From: Pseudomonadota bacterium
GTDB taxonomy: Bacteria; Pseudomonadota; Gammaproteobacteria; Burkholderiales; Eutrophovitaceae
NCBI GenBank assembly: GCA_002704665.1
Contig: PAHB01000065.1
Span: forward strand, 1-12,702
Direction: 5' to 3'
DNA: 12,702 nucleotides
Shown: piece after piece, positions 1 to 6,525 of the stretch
Layout of the letters: each line of letters begins with the position of its first letter
How positions within the stretch are numbered: position 1 is the first letter of the stretch
Made by a program: the position numbers and the translations under genes
The notes under the pieces: generated by a model
Seen by the model: only the letters and a program-made list of their open reading frames with translations
What the model was told of the DNA's origin: nothing
Database searches by the model: none

Positions 1-462
1 ATTGGTCTGGCGGTAGTGGATCAAGTTACAAAGTATCTCGCCATAATGTCTTTGCCATTACAGGAAGGTATTCAAGTATTTTCCTGGTTCGACCTGTATC
101 TGACATATAACTCAGGGGCTGCTTTTAGCTTTTTGGCGGGAGCTTCGGGCTGGCAACGTTGGTTTTTTGTAACTATAGGGTTTGTAGCGGTAACGTATAT
201 GATTTATCTGGTGTGTACCAATCTAAATAAAAAGGTGTTTTGTCTATCGCTGACCTTTATAATTGGTGGAGCTTTGGGCAATTTGATTGACCGAATATTT
301 TTAGGTGTGGTGACTGACTTTATCTCGGTACATTTGGATGAATATTATTGGCCAGCTTTTAATATGGCTGATTCTTTTATAACCATTGGAGCTTTTCTGA
401 TTCTTTATGATATTTTGCGCGATTCTGAAAATAATGTGAATGCTGGAATAGAAAAGAATTAA
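1..462 (+). CDS. lspA: Lipoprotein signal peptidase (signal peptidase II), 5'-truncated
   Basis: Inner-membrane aspartyl protease that removes the signal peptide from diacylglyceryl-modified prolipoproteins. The reading frame is open from base 1, and the first residues (IGLAVVDQVTK) match the interior of the first membrane helix, so roughly 15 N-terminal residues lie outside the window. The in-frame GTG at 16 is not the true start. Family blocks are all present: the NSGAAFSFL segment, then GWQRWFF, GNLIDR, VTDF and FNMADS. The catalytic aspartates should be D106 (VTDF) and D124 (MADS) of the visible 153 residues. Hydrophobic stretches fit the usual four helices. The sequence is of the beta/gammaproteobacterial type. 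ispH follows after about 30 bases, without the fkpB gene that often separates the two in gammaproteobacteria. Identification is firm; only the 5' end is missing. Confidence 0.95.
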   Translation: MGLAVVDQVTKYLAIMSLPLQEGIQVFSWFDLYLTYNSGAAFSFLAGASGWQRWFFVTIGFVAVTYMIYLVCTNLNKKVFCLSLTFIIGGALGNLIDRIFLGVVTDFISVHLDEYYWPAFNMADSFITIGAFLILYDILRDSENNVNAGIEKN

Positions 463-494
463 ATTTTTTGTTTTGGATAGGTAATAATCGGACC

Positions 495-1433
495 ATGAAA
501 ATTTATATTGCTAAATTAAGAGGGTTTTGTGCAGGAGTTGATAGGGCTATAGAAATTGTAAAACGAGCCCTCCAGCAGCATGGCCGACCCATATATGTTC
601 GGCATGAGGTTGTGCACAATAGGTTTGTGGTAGAGAAACTTAAAGAGGAAGGGGCAATATTCGTTGAAGAAATCGAAGATGTTCCATCAGGGTCAGTGGT
701 GATATTCAGTGCTCATGGAGTTTCCCAAGCCATTAGGGATAAAGCTAAAAATATGAAAATCAAAATTTATGATGCAACTTGTCCGCTTGTTACCAAGGTT
801 CACAGAGAAGTACAAAATAATTATAAAAATGGACGTGAATTAATTATGATTGGTCATAAAGGTCATCCCGAAGTGGAGGGAACTACCGGGCAAATAGATG
901 GTAGGGTACACCTAGTGGAGTCGGAGGGTGATGTAAAAAATTTGGTTGTGAGTAATCCTGATAAGCTGGCATTTGTAACTCAGACTACACTTTCCGTAGA
1001 TGATACAGCTAGTATAGTTAAGGTGTTGAAGGAGAAATTTCCGAAAATTGTGGGCCCCAAAAAGGATGATATTTGTTATGCGACGCAAAATAGGCAGGAC
1101 GGTGTTCGAGAGCTCGCGAAGTTTTGTGATGTGATTTTGGTAGTGGGTTCTCCTAATAGCTCGAATTCTAATCGCTTGAGAGAGGTCGCCAGCAAATTAG
1201 GGGTCGATGCGTACATGTTGGATAATCCCGTCCAGTTGGATGAGGGGTGGTTCTCTGACGATTCTGTTATTGGTGTTACAGCGGGTGCATCTGCTCCGGA
1301 AGTATTGGTTCAGCAAGTGTTAGATCGGCTAAAAAAAATGGGTTCAGCCGACATTGAAGAGATAGGCACCTCAACAGAAGATGTGGTTTTTCGGCTTCCA
1401 AGAGATTTGCAAGAAATCTCTATGCAAAATTAA
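495..1433 (+). CDS. ispH: 4-hydroxy-3-methylbut-2-enyl diphosphate reductase
   Basis: Cytosolic iron-sulfur enzyme of the MEP pathway; it reduces HMBPP to isopentenyl and dimethylallyl diphosphate. From ATG 495 the protein is 312 residues, normal for the family, and begins MKIYIAKLRGFCAG as homologues do. The frame extends upstream to a TTG at 468, but the extra nine residues have no family counterpart, so 495 is preferred although its Shine-Dalgarno match is weak. The three cluster cysteines are C12, C96 (DATCPLVTK) and C194 (DDICYATQNRQ). Substrate-binding H41, H74, H124 and E126 (HKGHPEVEG) are all in place. It lies 32 bases after lspA and is probably cotranscribed with it. No anomalies seen. 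Confidence 0.97.
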   Translation: MKIYIAKLRGFCAGVDRAIEIVKRALQQHGRPIYVRHEVVHNRFVVEKLKEEGAIFVEEIEDVPSGSVVIFSAHGVSQAIRDKAKNMKIKIYDATCPLVTKVHREVQNNYKNGRELIMIGHKGHPEVEGTTGQIDGRVHLVESEGDVKNLVVSNPDKLAFVTQTTLSVDDTASIVKVLKEKFPKIVGPKKDDICYATQNRQDGVRELAKFCDVILVVGSPNSSNSNRLREVASKLGVDAYMLDNPVQLDEGWFSDDSVIGVTAGASAPEVLVQQVLDRLKKMGSADIEEIGTSTEDVVFRLPRDLQEISMQN

Positions 1434-1494
1434 ACACGATATTCAATTATTGAGTACAATCGAAATGCGCAGATTCGACATAAAAAATAATATT

Positions 1495-1926
1495 ATGGTT
1501 GGTCGTGAAGAGAATAAAGAGACTTCAATGGATGTGCTCATCAGAAAAGGTATAAAGCCAACGCGTCAGAGAATAGAGATAGCCGATGTGTTGTTTGAAA
1601 AAAGAACTCATTTGTCAGCTGATCAGGTTTTTCTTGCGACCAACAGAGTAAATCTTAAAACGTCCAAGGCGACGGTACATAACACTCTGAAATTATTTGT
1701 CGATACCGGACTGATTAAACGAGTGATAGTTGATCCGGAGAGGGTATTTTATGATTCTAATACCGAGCCGCACTACCATATTTACGATACCGAATCAGAC
1801 AGTTTGACTGACGTATCGACTGACAAGATTGTTCTATTAAAGAGCCCCTCCGTGCCTAAAGGGTTAGTTGTCGACGGTATCGATATAATAATTCGTATCA
1901 AGTCTTTAAGGAAGGGCAATCAGTGA
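1495..1926 (+). CDS. Fur-superfamily regulator, Irr-like
   Basis: Predicted DNA-binding iron-responsive regulator. Seen: an N-terminal winged-helix domain with GIKPTRQR and the recognition region TSKATVHNTLKLFVDTGL, then a dimerisation domain with VFYDSNTEPHYHIY and an ending in VDGIDIIIRIKSL. The CxxC zinc motifs of classical Fur are absent. The HYH in place of HHH, the DSNT motif and the closing beta strand resemble Irr, the haem/iron-responsive branch best known from alphaproteobacteria. The start is uncertain. The frame is open from 1381, overlapping ispH. ATG 1495 gives 143 residues and a normal-length leader but no ribosome site; ATG 1528 has AAAGAGA upstream but leaves a short leader. 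Target genes cannot be deduced from the window. Family firm; Irr subtype likely. Confidence 0.82.
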   Translation: MVGREENKETSMDVLIRKGIKPTRQRIEIADVLFEKRTHLSADQVFLATNRVNLKTSKATVHNTLKLFVDTGLIKRVIVDPERVFYDSNTEPHYHIYDTESDSLTDVSTDKIVLLKSPSVPKGLVVDGIDIIIRIKSLRKGNQ

Positions 1927-1957
1927 TGTATGTAAATTTCAGATAAGGATTTCATAA

Positions 1958-2740
1958 ATGAAGTATGAGAATATTAAGACGAAACAAGAGGGCCGTGTAG
2001 CACTGATAACCTTACACAGACCCGAAGCTTTAAATGCATTATCCCCTGAATTGATGAGAGAGCTTTCCGATGCTGTTGATTCATTTGATGCGAATGAAAA
2101 TGTTGGTTGCTTGGTAATTACGGGAAGTGAAAAAGCGTTCGCAGCGGGCGCAGATATAAAAGACATGAAGGGCAAGTCATACATGGATGTATATAAGTCT
2201 GACTTTATAACCACGGATTGGGAAGCAGTTTCCAATTGTCGTAAACCTGTAATAGCTGCTGTTTCCGGGTACGCGCTTGGAGGAGGGTGTGAGTTGGCCA
2301 TGATGTGCGATTTTATAATCGCTGCAGAAAATGCTAAGTTTGGGCAGCCTGAAATTAACTTGGGGGTAATTCCCGGGGCGGGAGGAACTCAAAGGCTTCC
2401 TCGATTTATCGGGAAATCCAAGGCGATGGAGATGGTGCTCTTGGGTCAAGATAGATTAATGGATGCAATGGAGGCAGAGCGAAGTGGTTTGGTTTCAAGA
2501 ATAGTTCCAACAAAAGATTTGATAGAAAATGCTCTTGCCACAGCTGCTAAGATTTGTAAGCTGTCGTCTCCAATACTAATGATGGCAAAAGAGTCAGTTA
2601 AAAGGGCTTTTGAGGTTAATATGGTTGAAGGCGTAAGGTTTGAGCGTCGATTATTTCATTCCTCTTTTGCGACAGAGGATAAAGAAGAGGGTATGGCGGC
2701 GTTTATAGAGAAAAGATCTCCAAATTTTACGCATAAATAG
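1958..2740 (+). CDS. Enoyl-CoA hydratase (crotonase family, short-chain)
   Basis: Hydrates trans-2-enoyl-CoA to 3-hydroxyacyl-CoA in fatty-acid or branched amino-acid catabolism. The 260-residue protein is full length for a crotonase. Oxyanion-hole segments are AAGADIKDM (about 62-70) and YALGGGCEL (105-113). The two catalytic glutamates are E112 (GCEL) and E132 (FGQPE), spaced 20 apart as in the mitochondrial enzyme. The C-terminal FATEDKEEGMAAFIEKR is also typical. The sequence closely resembles the mitochondrial ECHS1/alphaproteobacterial group, which is slightly unexpected beside a gammaproteobacterial-type lspA. AAGGA at 1945-1949 sits 8 bases before the ATG. It follows the Irr-like gene by about 30 bases and may share its transcript. 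Exact substrate range is not predictable. Confidence 0.93.
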   Translation: MKYENIKTKQEGRVALITLHRPEALNALSPELMRELSDAVDSFDANENVGCLVITGSEKAFAAGADIKDMKGKSYMDVYKSDFITTDWEAVSNCRKPVIAAVSGYALGGGCELAMMCDFIIAAENAKFGQPEINLGVIPGAGGTQRLPRFIGKSKAMEMVLLGQDRLMDAMEAERSGLVSRIVPTKDLIENALATAAKICKLSSPILMMAKESVKRAFEVNMVEGVRFERRLFHSSFATEDKEEGMAAFIEKRSPNFTHK

Positions 2741-2760
2741 GAATCACTAGTTGTCGCAGA

Positions 2761-2790
2761 TTGGCTGGCTTTTTTGGTGGGTGCGATAGA
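2761..2790 (+). promoter_or_regulatory. Possible promoter of the tRNA-Thr gene
   Basis: TTGGCT (2761-2766) and GATAGA (2785-2790) are separated by 18 bases and would start transcription about ten bases before the tRNA. Both boxes are imperfect; offered only as the best candidate in the gap. Confidence 0.25.
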
Positions 2791-2806
2791 AGGTTGTTGA
2801 GGATTT

Positions 2807-2882
2807 GCTGGTGTAGCTCAGTCGGTAGAGCAATTGTTTCGTAAACAATAGGTCGGAGGTTCAATTCCTCTCACCAGCACCA
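2807..2882 (+). tRNA. tRNA-Thr, anticodon CGT
   Basis: A full cloverleaf can be drawn by hand. The acceptor stem is GCTGGTG/CACCAGC, the D-arm GCTC...GAGC, the anticodon stem ATTGT/ACAAT around the loop TTCGTAA (anticodon CGT at 2840-2842, reading ACG), and the T-arm GGAGG TTCAATT CCTCT. The discriminator is A2879, followed by an encoded CCA (2880-2882). An encoded CCA is usual in gammaproteobacteria. No copy of the 3' end, integrase gene or att-like repeat was seen nearby, so there is no sign of integration at this tRNA within the window. Confidence 0.97.
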
Positions 2883-2912
2883 ATATTTAATTACTAATGG
2901 TGCTTCAAAAAT

Positions 2913-3995
2913 ATGGAGCTGATAAAAAAAAGTTTTTGGGAGGGGAAAAAAGTCTTTATCACTGGACACACCGGTTTTAAGGGCGGATGGTTATCGCTGT
3001 GGTTGCAAAAATTAGGGGCTGATGTATATGGTTACGCTCTTGAAGCCGATGGTCAGGAGAATCTGTATGATATAGCCGAAGTCGGCGATGGGATGCATTC
3101 TACATTCGGCAATATTTTAGATTACAGTTATTTGGAAAAGGTTTTGATTAGTTTTGATCCAGATATTGTGTTTCATCTCGCTGCTCAGCCACTAGTTTTA
3201 GAGGGCTATAATTCTCCGCGGGAAACTTATCTTACCAATATAATAGGCACAGTAAACCTTTTGGAGTGTCTACGTAAGGTCCGATCGGTTAAATCAGTGG
3301 TAAATGTTACGACTGATAAATGCTACCAAAATATTGGTTCAAAAATTGAGTTTTCAGAGGACCACCCACTTGGAGGTAATGATCCATACAGCAGTAGTAA
3401 AGCATCCGCTGAAATAATTAGTCATGCATATAGAAAATCATACTTTTGCGATCAAGGAATTAGTCTCGCAACAGCTCGGGCAGGGAATGTAATTGGCGGA
3501 GGGGATTGGGGAAAATTTAGAATCATACCGGATATCCTACGCGCACTAAAAACTGGAGAGCGATTAAAAGTCAGAAATCCGTATTCTATTCGTCCATGGC
3601 AGCACGTATTAGAGCCGCTGCAGGGGTATCTTTTGCTTGGACAGGTTCTTTATAACAATGAAGATTGGGCGGACTCCGGATGGAATTTTGGTCCGAGGGA
3701 TGATGAGGCTGTTACGGTCCGGGAATTGATTGAGTTGATTTCTGATTTATGGGGAGAGTCACTGATTTGGGATGTTGAAAAAAACAATACAAATAATGAA
3801 GATAGAGAGCTTCGGCTGAGTTCCAGAAAAGCAGAGAGTTTGCTAAGTTGGAACAATGTATGGTCATTGCGTGAAGCGATGACTCACACAGTACATTGGT
3901 TTAGAGAATATCGGGAGGGTAAAGATATGAAGGCTGTGACCCATGATCAAATTAGCGAATATACTAAGCGATTGGATATCATAAACAACACCTAA
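2913..3995 (+). CDS. rfbG: CDP-glucose 4,6-dehydratase
   Basis: Extended short-chain dehydrogenase that converts CDP-glucose to CDP-4-keto-6-deoxyglucose, the precursor of 3,6-dideoxyhexoses and related surface sugars. The 360-residue length is normal. The NAD-binding loop is GHTGFKGGW (18-26). The active site is the T133-T134-D135-K136 segment (NVTTDKCY) plus Y159 and K163 (YSSSK). The subfamily signatures AGNVIGGGDW and RPWQHVLEPLQGYLLL separate it from dTDP-glucose dehydratases. The ATG lies 30 bases after the tRNA with no clear ribosome site. Normally the gene sits with a glucose-1-phosphate cytidylyltransferase (rfbF) and transaminase genes. Neither is present here, so CDP-glucose must come from elsewhere or the gene is a stray from a polysaccharide cluster. 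Confidence 0.9.
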   Translation: MELIKKSFWEGKKVFITGHTGFKGGWLSLWLQKLGADVYGYALEADGQENLYDIAEVGDGMHSTFGNILDYSYLEKVLISFDPDIVFHLAAQPLVLEGYNSPRETYLTNIIGTVNLLECLRKVRSVKSVVNVTTDKCYQNIGSKIEFSEDHPLGGNDPYSSSKASAEIISHAYRKSYFCDQGISLATARAGNVIGGGDWGKFRIIPDILRALKTGERLKVRNPYSIRPWQHVLEPLQGYLLLGQVLYNNEDWADSGWNFGPRDDEAVTVRELIELISDLWGESLIWDVEKNNTNNEDRELRLSSRKAESLLSWNNVWSLREAMTHTVHWFREYREGKDMKAVTHDQISEYTKRLDIINNT

Positions 3996-4034
3996 GAATA
4001 AAAAATTCAACTTCAACGGGGACAACTTTTATAA

Positions 4035-4250
4035 ATGCAAATTTCATCAAAAATATTTTTGATAGCTATCTTACTAGCTTTTTTTTTCCCGTGGTCTTTA
4101 GTGATTTTGTATCTTTGCGTGGGCTCAAAAATGACTGCCGCACTAATCAGTAAAATAATGGATAACCGTCATACGTTGGTAGCTGCCTTAACGGCTGGAG
4201 GACTTGGATTATCTTTTATGCTTGTTTGGTTGTACCGGTTACTTAAATAG
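4035..4250 (+). CDS. Small two-helix membrane protein, unknown function
   Basis: A 71-residue protein not recognised as any family. Two hydrophobic stretches are visible, about residues 8-30 (IFLIAILLAFFFPW...) and 47-69 (LVAALTAGGLGLSFMLVWLY). A short polar loop, KIMDNRHT, lies between them, suggesting a helical hairpin in the inner membrane. CGGGGA at 4017-4022 is a weak, rather distant ribosome site. It follows rfbG by about 40 bases on the same strand and meets the opposing gene with only 9 bases between stop codons, where no hairpin terminator was found. The strong hydrophobic pattern supports a real gene, but conservation is untested. Confidence 0.55.
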   Translation: MQISSKIFLIAILLAFFFPWSLVILYLCVGSKMTAALISKIMDNRHTLVAALTAGGLGLSFMLVWLYRLLK

Positions 4251-4259
4251 CTCATGATT

Positions 4260-5117
4260 TTATTGCGAGATATTAACAATCTTTTTTAGCTCTTTGTGAA
4301 AAATTCGCATTTGTTGGACGTTTGCATCCATCATCGCATTGTCGAGCCACCATTCGCTGCTTTTTGCAAGGCCTTTTTTTGGCATGTAGGTTGAATTCTT
4401 CGTCAGCGATCTAAAAGTACAATTCAAATTTTCATTATTAACGATCATTACTTTTTTCCAGTCAGAGTTAGTGTCAGAAAGAGCCACTACCTTAGGGGCA
4501 GAACCCCAATACTCATCAGTTGCAAAAATGCTTCTGCATTGCGTGTTATAAAAACTAGGATTTTTTTCTTGAGTATCAGGGTTTATGATTACTTTTACGT
4601 TTGTGTTTCCTGGCCTAATGTCCAAATACTCTTCTCCTAATCCGCCCTGTTGATCAAGGTCTTCTAGCAATTCGAGAGCAACGGCAGCAGGACAATGCCA
4701 ATATTGTCCTGCTGAGTAATAAAATCTACGATTTGTACCAGAGGGAGAATATTTGGTGCGCCAGCTCACTGTCCAATAGGTTTTTTTTTCTCTTAGATTG
4801 GTACGTTCTTGCAATGCTAATTTTATAGGTAACCCGTTACCTAGGGATCTAACAGCTTCAAGTTTTCGGGAATATTTTGTTGATGAGCTTGTCTTTGATA
4901 GTTGTTCGCTGTAGAACTGTGCGATAGCCTCGGGTGCCCAATTGCTGGGATCAGGAACATTTGTTTGATGACCGCCGCTTGCCATGGTTAATATCCAAGC
5001 ATCTCGGTATTTTTCAGCGGCAGCCAGAAGTTGATCGCGATTTTGTGTGGTCGGAGCCTCCAAAAATTTTTGGAAAATTTTGTTGAAATCGTTTCGTGGA
5101 TCGTTTGAAGGTTCCAT
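4260..5117 (-). CDS. Unknown 285-residue soluble protein, cotranscribed with the phosphodiesterase
   Basis: No family recognised. No signal peptide or membrane segment is visible. The protein is rich in Trp, Tyr and Asn. Its N-terminal helical part (about 1-50, NDFNKIFQKFLEAP and LLAAAEKYRDAWILTMA) resembles a small adaptor-like helix pair. A beta-rich middle (YWTVSWRTKY and RRFYYSAGQYWHCPA, about 118-145) follows, then a C-terminal segment with SEWWLDNAMMDANVQQM. Its ATG begins 2 bases after the stop of the phosphodiesterase gene, so the two are almost certainly translated from one message. That placement suggests a role in the cyclic-nucleotide pathway, as target, modifier or effector, but this is inferred from context only. 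Confidence 0.75.
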   Translation of the reverse strand: MEPSNDPRNDFNKIFQKFLEAPTTQNRDQLLAAAEKYRDAWILTMASGGHQTNVPDPSNWAPEAIAQFYSEQLSKTSSSTKYSRKLEAVRSLGNGLPIKLALQERTNLREKKTYWTVSWRTKYSPSGTNRRFYYSAGQYWHCPAAVALELLEDLDQQGGLGEEYLDIRPGNTNVKVIINPDTQEKNPSFYNTQCRSIFATDEYWGSAPKVVALSDTNSDWKKVMIVNNENLNCTFRSLTKNSTYMPKKGLAKSSEWWLDNAMMDANVQQMRIFHKELKKIVNISQ

Positions 5118-5119
5118 GG

Positions 5120-5893
5120 TTAGAATTGGTATTCCTGACCTGGGATGGGAAAACGCAGATCGAGATGCCCAAGATCTTCTCTCAGTTCAGTGTCGATAAT
5201 TCCTTCGTATCCAGGCTTACGATGAATAATAATGCGGGCAATATTTTTCGGTATCCTAGCCAGCCGAGTGCTGATAATATCCGTACTTAAATGTAATGTC
5301 ATTTTTCCTAAATCCGTAAGGCTCTTCGGATAGGAACATTCAACGACCACAGCCTTGATAGCATGATCTGCTGATATCTTTTTCCAAAAAACCTCATCAT
5401 CGGCCGTGTCACCTGAAAAAGCCACAGCTTTTCCTCCTTTTTCAACTCTTAGTCCGCAAGCTGGAATTCCATGGTTCGCGGGTAGTTTTGAAACTTCAAC
5501 TCCGTCAATGTGAATAGAATCTTTTTCTGGCAATGGTTTTAGATCGACAATTGGTTCATTACCTCCAATTATTGGTATTTTGGTAAAGTCTGGCCATACT
5601 TGATCATTAAAAACATTTACTTTCAATATTTTTATGACCTCTGGAAGTGCCCAAACCTTGATAGGTTTTTTTCTTTCAGAAAAAACCGCATCTGGGAGTA
5701 GGGGCAAACAGCTGATATGGTCCCAGTGTGCATGAGTTAAAACAACGTGATCTATTAAGGCAAGTTCATCCAGGTCCAAATCTCCTAGACCGGTTCCAGC
5801 GTCTATTAAAATCGAATCGTTTATCCTGTAGCAGGTGGTTCGGCGGTTGATCCCCCCTATCCCACCATTACATCCTAGAATTTTTAATTGCAT
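5120..5893 (-). CDS. Metallo-beta-lactamase-fold 3',5'-cyclic-nucleotide phosphodiesterase
   Basis: Predicted cytosolic enzyme that hydrolyses cAMP and/or cGMP to the 5'-nucleotide. The 257 residues start MQLKILGCNGGIGG, the characteristic opening of the proteobacterial MBL-fold cyclic-nucleotide phosphodiesterases. The complete two-metal site is present: H54-x-H56-x-D58-H59 (THAHWDH), H141 (NHGIPA), D162 (SGDT) and H224 (HRKPG). GGGGA lies just before the ATG. Upstream is a 287-base gap with its own predicted promoter; downstream, the unknown 285-residue gene follows at once. Within an island that also encodes a class III cyclase and two cyclic-nucleotide-binding proteins, it is the natural eraser. 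A generic MBL hydrolase is the alternative, but the opening motif and context favour the phosphodiesterase. Confidence 0.85.
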   Translation of the reverse strand: MQLKILGCNGGIGGINRRTTCYRINDSILIDAGTGLGDLDLDELALIDHVVLTHAHWDHISCLPLLPDAVFSERKKPIKVWALPEVIKILKVNVFNDQVWPDFTKIPIIGGNEPIVDLKPLPEKDSIHIDGVEVSKLPANHGIPACGLRVEKGGKAVAFSGDTADDEVFWKKISADHAIKAVVVECSYPKSLTDLGKMTLHLSTDIISTRLARIPKNIARIIIHRKPGYEGIIDTELREDLGHLDLRFPIPGQEYQF

Positions 5894-5911
5894 ATTTCCC
5901 CAAAAAAAGTT

Positions 5912-5935
5912 GCAAATCCGTAATTTCTGATTTGC
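5912..5935. repeat. Inverted repeat in the phosphodiesterase leader
   Basis: GCAAATC (5912-5918) and GATTTGC (5929-5935) form a perfect 7-base inverted repeat with a 10-base loop, just upstream of the phosphodiesterase ribosome site. It could be an operator or a weak leader hairpin. AT-rich, so chance is possible. Confidence 0.4.
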
Positions 5936-5949
5936 GTGAATAACAATCT

Positions 5950-5960
5950 GAGTATTACTC
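5950..5960. promoter_or_regulatory. Palindromic operator candidate GAGTATTACTC
   Basis: GAGTA and TACTC flank a single T, a perfect inverted repeat, followed by GT. Its centre (5955) lies 31.5 bp, three helical turns, from the centre of the sister palindrome at 5982-5991. It would fall shortly after the predicted transcription start on the minus strand. Confidence 0.45.
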
Positions 5961-5981
5961 GTCTCAAATTGAAAGATTAGT

Positions 5982-6011
5982 GAGTATACTCGTAAAAAAT
6001 TCGCTATGCAA
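5982..6011 (-). promoter_or_regulatory. Predicted phosphodiesterase promoter with a palindrome over the -10 box
   Basis: Reading the minus strand, TTGCAT (6011-6006) and TATACT (5988-5983) are separated by exactly 17 bases, a sigma70-like arrangement (3/6 and 5/6 matches). The -10 box lies inside the perfect 10-base palindrome GAGTATACTC (5982-5991), so a protein bound there would block RNA polymerase. Transcription would begin near 5976 and leave a leader of about 80 bases before the phosphodiesterase ATG. Confidence 0.42.
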
Positions 6012-6063
6012 GTGAGTGTATAATGAAGTTATTTTTGCTTTTTGAGTATGGCGTGAGTAGGCG

Positions 6064-6090
6064 TGTGACTGTTTTCGCGAAGATGTCACA
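6064..6090. repeat. Nested palindrome TGTGAC...TTCGCGAA...GTCACA
   Basis: TGTGAC (6064-6069) and GTCACA (6085-6090) are inverted across 15 bases. A perfect 8-base palindrome TTCGCGAA (6074-6081) has almost the same centre. The outer arms look like Crp half-sites, but the spacing is far too wide for Crp. It may be an operator for two dimers or a structured RNA segment downstream of the small cyclic-nucleotide-binding gene. Confidence 0.4.
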
Positions 6091-6168
6091 GGAATTTTAT
6101 TTTTTTCAAAGCACGGCGGAGGTGTTTAGTATCCGCGGGCAGGAAATAAGGAGGGGAGTCTACTACCG

Positions 6169-6182
6169 AGTATTAAAATACT
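6169..6182. repeat. AGTATT-AA-AATACT inverted repeat at a stop codon
   Basis: A 6-base perfect inverted repeat with a 2-base centre, overlapping the stop codon of the upstream minus-strand gene. It lacks the GC stem and U-tract of a terminator. It shares AGTATT with the operators at 5950 and 7078. Confidence 0.35.
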
Positions 6183-6525
6183 AGTGCCTGATTGAATTAT
6201 GCATGGACAGCTGCAGAAGAAGGGCTTCCAGAACAGATTTGGCAAGTCCTCCTTCTTTTTCAAGCAAATTTCGCAGCCCGTTAGCCGTAATTTCAAGGCA
6301 GACAGTTCTTCCTACTGCTTCAGCCGCTGCACCTCTTACTCCCCCTGACAAAAGAGACTGTTCTCCAAACGACTCTCCTTCTTTTAACAAAGCAAATTCT
6401 TTGTTGAGCGACCTTGAGACTATTCGTATTTTCCCTGATTTTATAACGTAAAACTTGTCTGCTTTATCCCCTGCTTCAAAAAGCACATCTCCATCTTGGT
6501 ATGTCACGGGATCAAAGGCGCTCAT
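6181..6525 (-). CDS. Stand-alone cyclic-nucleotide-binding domain protein, intact pocket
   Basis: A 114-residue protein that is essentially one CNB (Crp/PKA-R-type) domain with no DNA-binding or enzymatic output. The beta-barrel starts with YQDGDVLFEAGDKADKFYVIKSGKIRIV (9-36). The phosphate-binding cassette is F53-G54-E55-Q-S-L-L-S-G-G-V-R64-G-A-A. E55 and R64 sit nine apart as in cAMP-binding proteins, so ligand binding is expected. The ATG overlaps the stop of the preceding gene (ATGA), implying translational coupling of the two CNB proteins. It probably acts by docking to a partner, perhaps the neighbouring CNB protein. Ligand choice between cAMP and cGMP cannot be settled, but the adenylyl-type cyclase nearby favours cAMP. 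Confidence 0.88.
   Translation of the reverse strand: MSAFDPVTYQDGDVLFEAGDKADKFYVIKSGKIRIVSRSLNKEFALLKEGESFGEQSLLSGGVRGAAAEAVGRTVCLEITANGLRNLLEKEGGLAKSVLEALLLQLSMHNSIRH

Larger units (their letters stand above)
5949..6060. repeat. Helically phased TGAGTRT repeat series
   Basis: Five same-direction copies begin at 5949 (TGAGTATT), 5981 (TGAGTATA), 6013 (TGAGTGTA), 6043 (TGAGTATG) and 6054 (TGAGTAGG). The steps are 32, 32, 30 and 11 bases, close to 3, 3, 3 and 1 helical turns, so all copies face one side of the DNA. The last two also share a following GGCGTG. The first two are halves of perfect palindromes. The series surrounds the predicted promoter of the phosphodiesterase gene and looks like a multi-site operator for an unidentified protein. 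Confidence 0.5.

Noticed and set aside
1939..2449. Minus-strand open frames across the enoyl-CoA hydratase gene
   Set aside because: They are antisense to a well-supported gene, have no family features and no ribosome sites.
2807..2912. tRNA-borne attachment site of a genomic island
   Set aside because: No integrase gene and no second copy of the tRNA 3' end was found in the window.
4251..4259. Bidirectional terminator between the convergent genes
   Set aside because: Only 9 bases separate the stops, and no GC-rich hairpin with a T-run was found around them.
6019..6024. Plus-strand promoter with perfect TATAAT
   Set aside because: No reasonable -35 box, and no plus-strand gene follows; it overlaps the TGAGTGTATAAT repeat copy and is AT-rich.
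6064..6090. Crp-cAMP binding site
   Set aside because: The TGTGA and TCACA arms are 17 bases apart instead of the 6 a Crp dimer needs.
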